From contig CAWGNT010000003.1 of NCBI GenBank assembly GCA_963824085.1, forward strand, positions 1 to 64,000: a stretch of DNA of 64,000 nt, written 5' to 3'. How positions within the stretch are numbered: position 1 is the first letter of the stretch; each line of letters begins with the position of its first letter. A model generated the notes under the pieces. That model worked only from the letters and a program-made list of their open reading frames with translations, was not told the origin of the DNA and searched no databases. This DNA comes from JARRNE01 sp963824085 (lineage in GTDB: Bacteria > Pseudomonadota > Gammaproteobacteria > Chromatiales > Chromatiaceae). Below, in pieces: positions 63,551 to 64,000 of the stretch. The position numbers and the translations under genes were made by a program.

Positions 63551-64000
63551 GCTGAGAACACCCATCCTCTTGGGCGGTTTCCTCACCCTGGACGCCCTGC
63601 TCGCCGCCGCCCTGTTCGAGCGCACCGGGGACCTTGAGCAGTCACACTCCGCACTCCCCCTCGCCCAGACGGGCGGCATGTGGCACGCCTCGGCGGCCCT
63701 GCTGGAGGCTCCGACCCAGTATCGCGCCACCTTGACGGCCAGCCTCCATGCCCGGCACGACATCGCCCCGGACCTCCTGCGCCGCGGGCGCGGCGGCGTG
63801 CTGCCGCGCATCGGCGAGAAGCGCCGGCGCGAGTACGGCAACGTCCAGAATCCGGTGGAAGGCTTCGCCGCAACCGCCATCTGGTGGTTCGCCGAGGGCG
63901 ATCCGGAAGAGGTCGAGACCCTGCTCCAAGGCGTCCGCCACGTCGGCAAGAAGCACACGGCAGGCTACGGCGAGGTGGGCCATCGCGACATCGAGCCCGT
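63525..64000 (+). CDS. RAMP-type protein resembling type IV CRISPR Csf3 (partial)
   Basis: The frame starts at GTG 63525 four bases after GGAGGAG and runs off the window end (158 codons visible). VERFVARLELRTPILLGGFL, then LTLDALLAAALFE, GGMWHASAALLEAP and VRHVGKKHTAGYGEVGHRDI show the layout of RAMP (Cas5/Cas7-like) proteins of the AFERR/type IV group: an N-terminal ferredoxin-like strand, the LDALLA segment, a WHASA segment and a C-terminal Gly-rich loop. Csf3 is the Cas5-like subunit of type IV CRISPR complexes. No CRISPR repeat is visible in the window. The rest of the locus must lie to the right. Confidence 0.6.
   Translation, partial: MERFVARLELRTPILLGGFLTLDALLAAALFERTGDLEQSHSALPLAQTGGMWHASAALLEAPTQYRATLTASLHARHDIAPDLLRRGRGGVLPRIGEKRRREYGNVQNPVEGFAATAIWWFAEGDPEEVETLLQGVRHVGKKHTAGYGEVGHRDIEP

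Noticed and set aside
62987..64000. CRISPR array near the RAMP gene
   Set aside because: No regularly spaced direct repeats occur in this segment or elsewhere in the window. The NPE copies are scattered and palindromic, not an array.

Overview
The window looks like chromosomal DNA of a GC-rich, sulfur-oxidising gammaproteobacterium. The pointers are the dissimilatory APS reductase operon aprM-aprB-aprA (the membrane-anchored arrangement seen in purple sulfur bacteria and relatives), the ribH-nusB-thiL-pgpA block, and a TrkH/TrkA plus glycine-betaine transport block. I cannot name a genus from the sequence alone. No rRNA, tRNA or CRISPR array was seen.

Layout. 1-3.2 kb is a gene graveyard: pieces of an EamA permease, a frameshifted hemerythrin-domain gene, and short fossils of an acyl-CoA synthetase and of PutA. 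3.4-8.5 kb holds aprMBA, closed by a double hairpin terminator, followed by four small genes including a SlyD-like isomerase. 8.5-11 kb mixes a MipA/OmpV outer-membrane protein with truncated vapC and Ca/Na-exchanger genes. 11.4-22.8 kb is an ion and osmotic-balance region: MgtE, a CBS protein, a glycine-betaine ABC operon that ends in an outer-membrane porin with a coiled-coil N-terminus, then trkH-trkA. Mfd follows at 22.9-26.4 kb. 26.4-36.2 kb is a looser accessory stretch: IS630 relic, frameshifted ATP-grasp gene, CocE-type hydrolase, frameshifted S10 peptidase, a membrane-anchored HExxH protein, and a BASS transporter. 36.7-39.2 kb carries pgpA, thiL, nusB and ribH on the minus strand. 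39.4-45.7 kb has glgX, a PPK2, a frameshifted MFS permease and an AEC permease. 45.8-50.1 kb holds a diheme cytochrome c peroxidase with an FNR-like box, bounded by 39-base imperfect direct repeats and next to a solo tyrosine recombinase, then a beta-propeller protein. 50.4-53.5 kb has a SulP fossil, a second PPK2, a frameshifted conserved gene and a vapC/phosphorylase fossil. 53.7-63 kb is mostly core: aroC, tolC, an ABC exporter, a YheT-like hydrolase, marC and a GGDEF-EAL protein. The right edge starts a translationally coupled pair: a PD-(D/E)XK-like protein and a RAMP protein resembling type IV CRISPR Csf3 (cut by the window end).

Two signals run through the whole window. First, a family of roughly 175-190 base nested palindromes (called NPE here, my label) occurs in eight copies plus two fragments. 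Two copies are bounded by 6-base direct repeats at equivalent positions, the stems show compensatory changes between two subtypes, and at least two genes are broken exactly at an NPE. Second, five otherwise intact genes each carry one small indel, and short fossils of other genes lie in the intergenic DNA, so the accessory intervals are either decaying or the assembly contains indel errors.

Functionally, the preserved genes describe a cell that oxidises sulfite through APS reductase, balances osmolarity with betaine, K+ and Mg2+, keeps polyphosphate and glycogen reserves (two PPK2s, GlgX), handles peroxide in the periplasm and uses c-di-GMP signalling.
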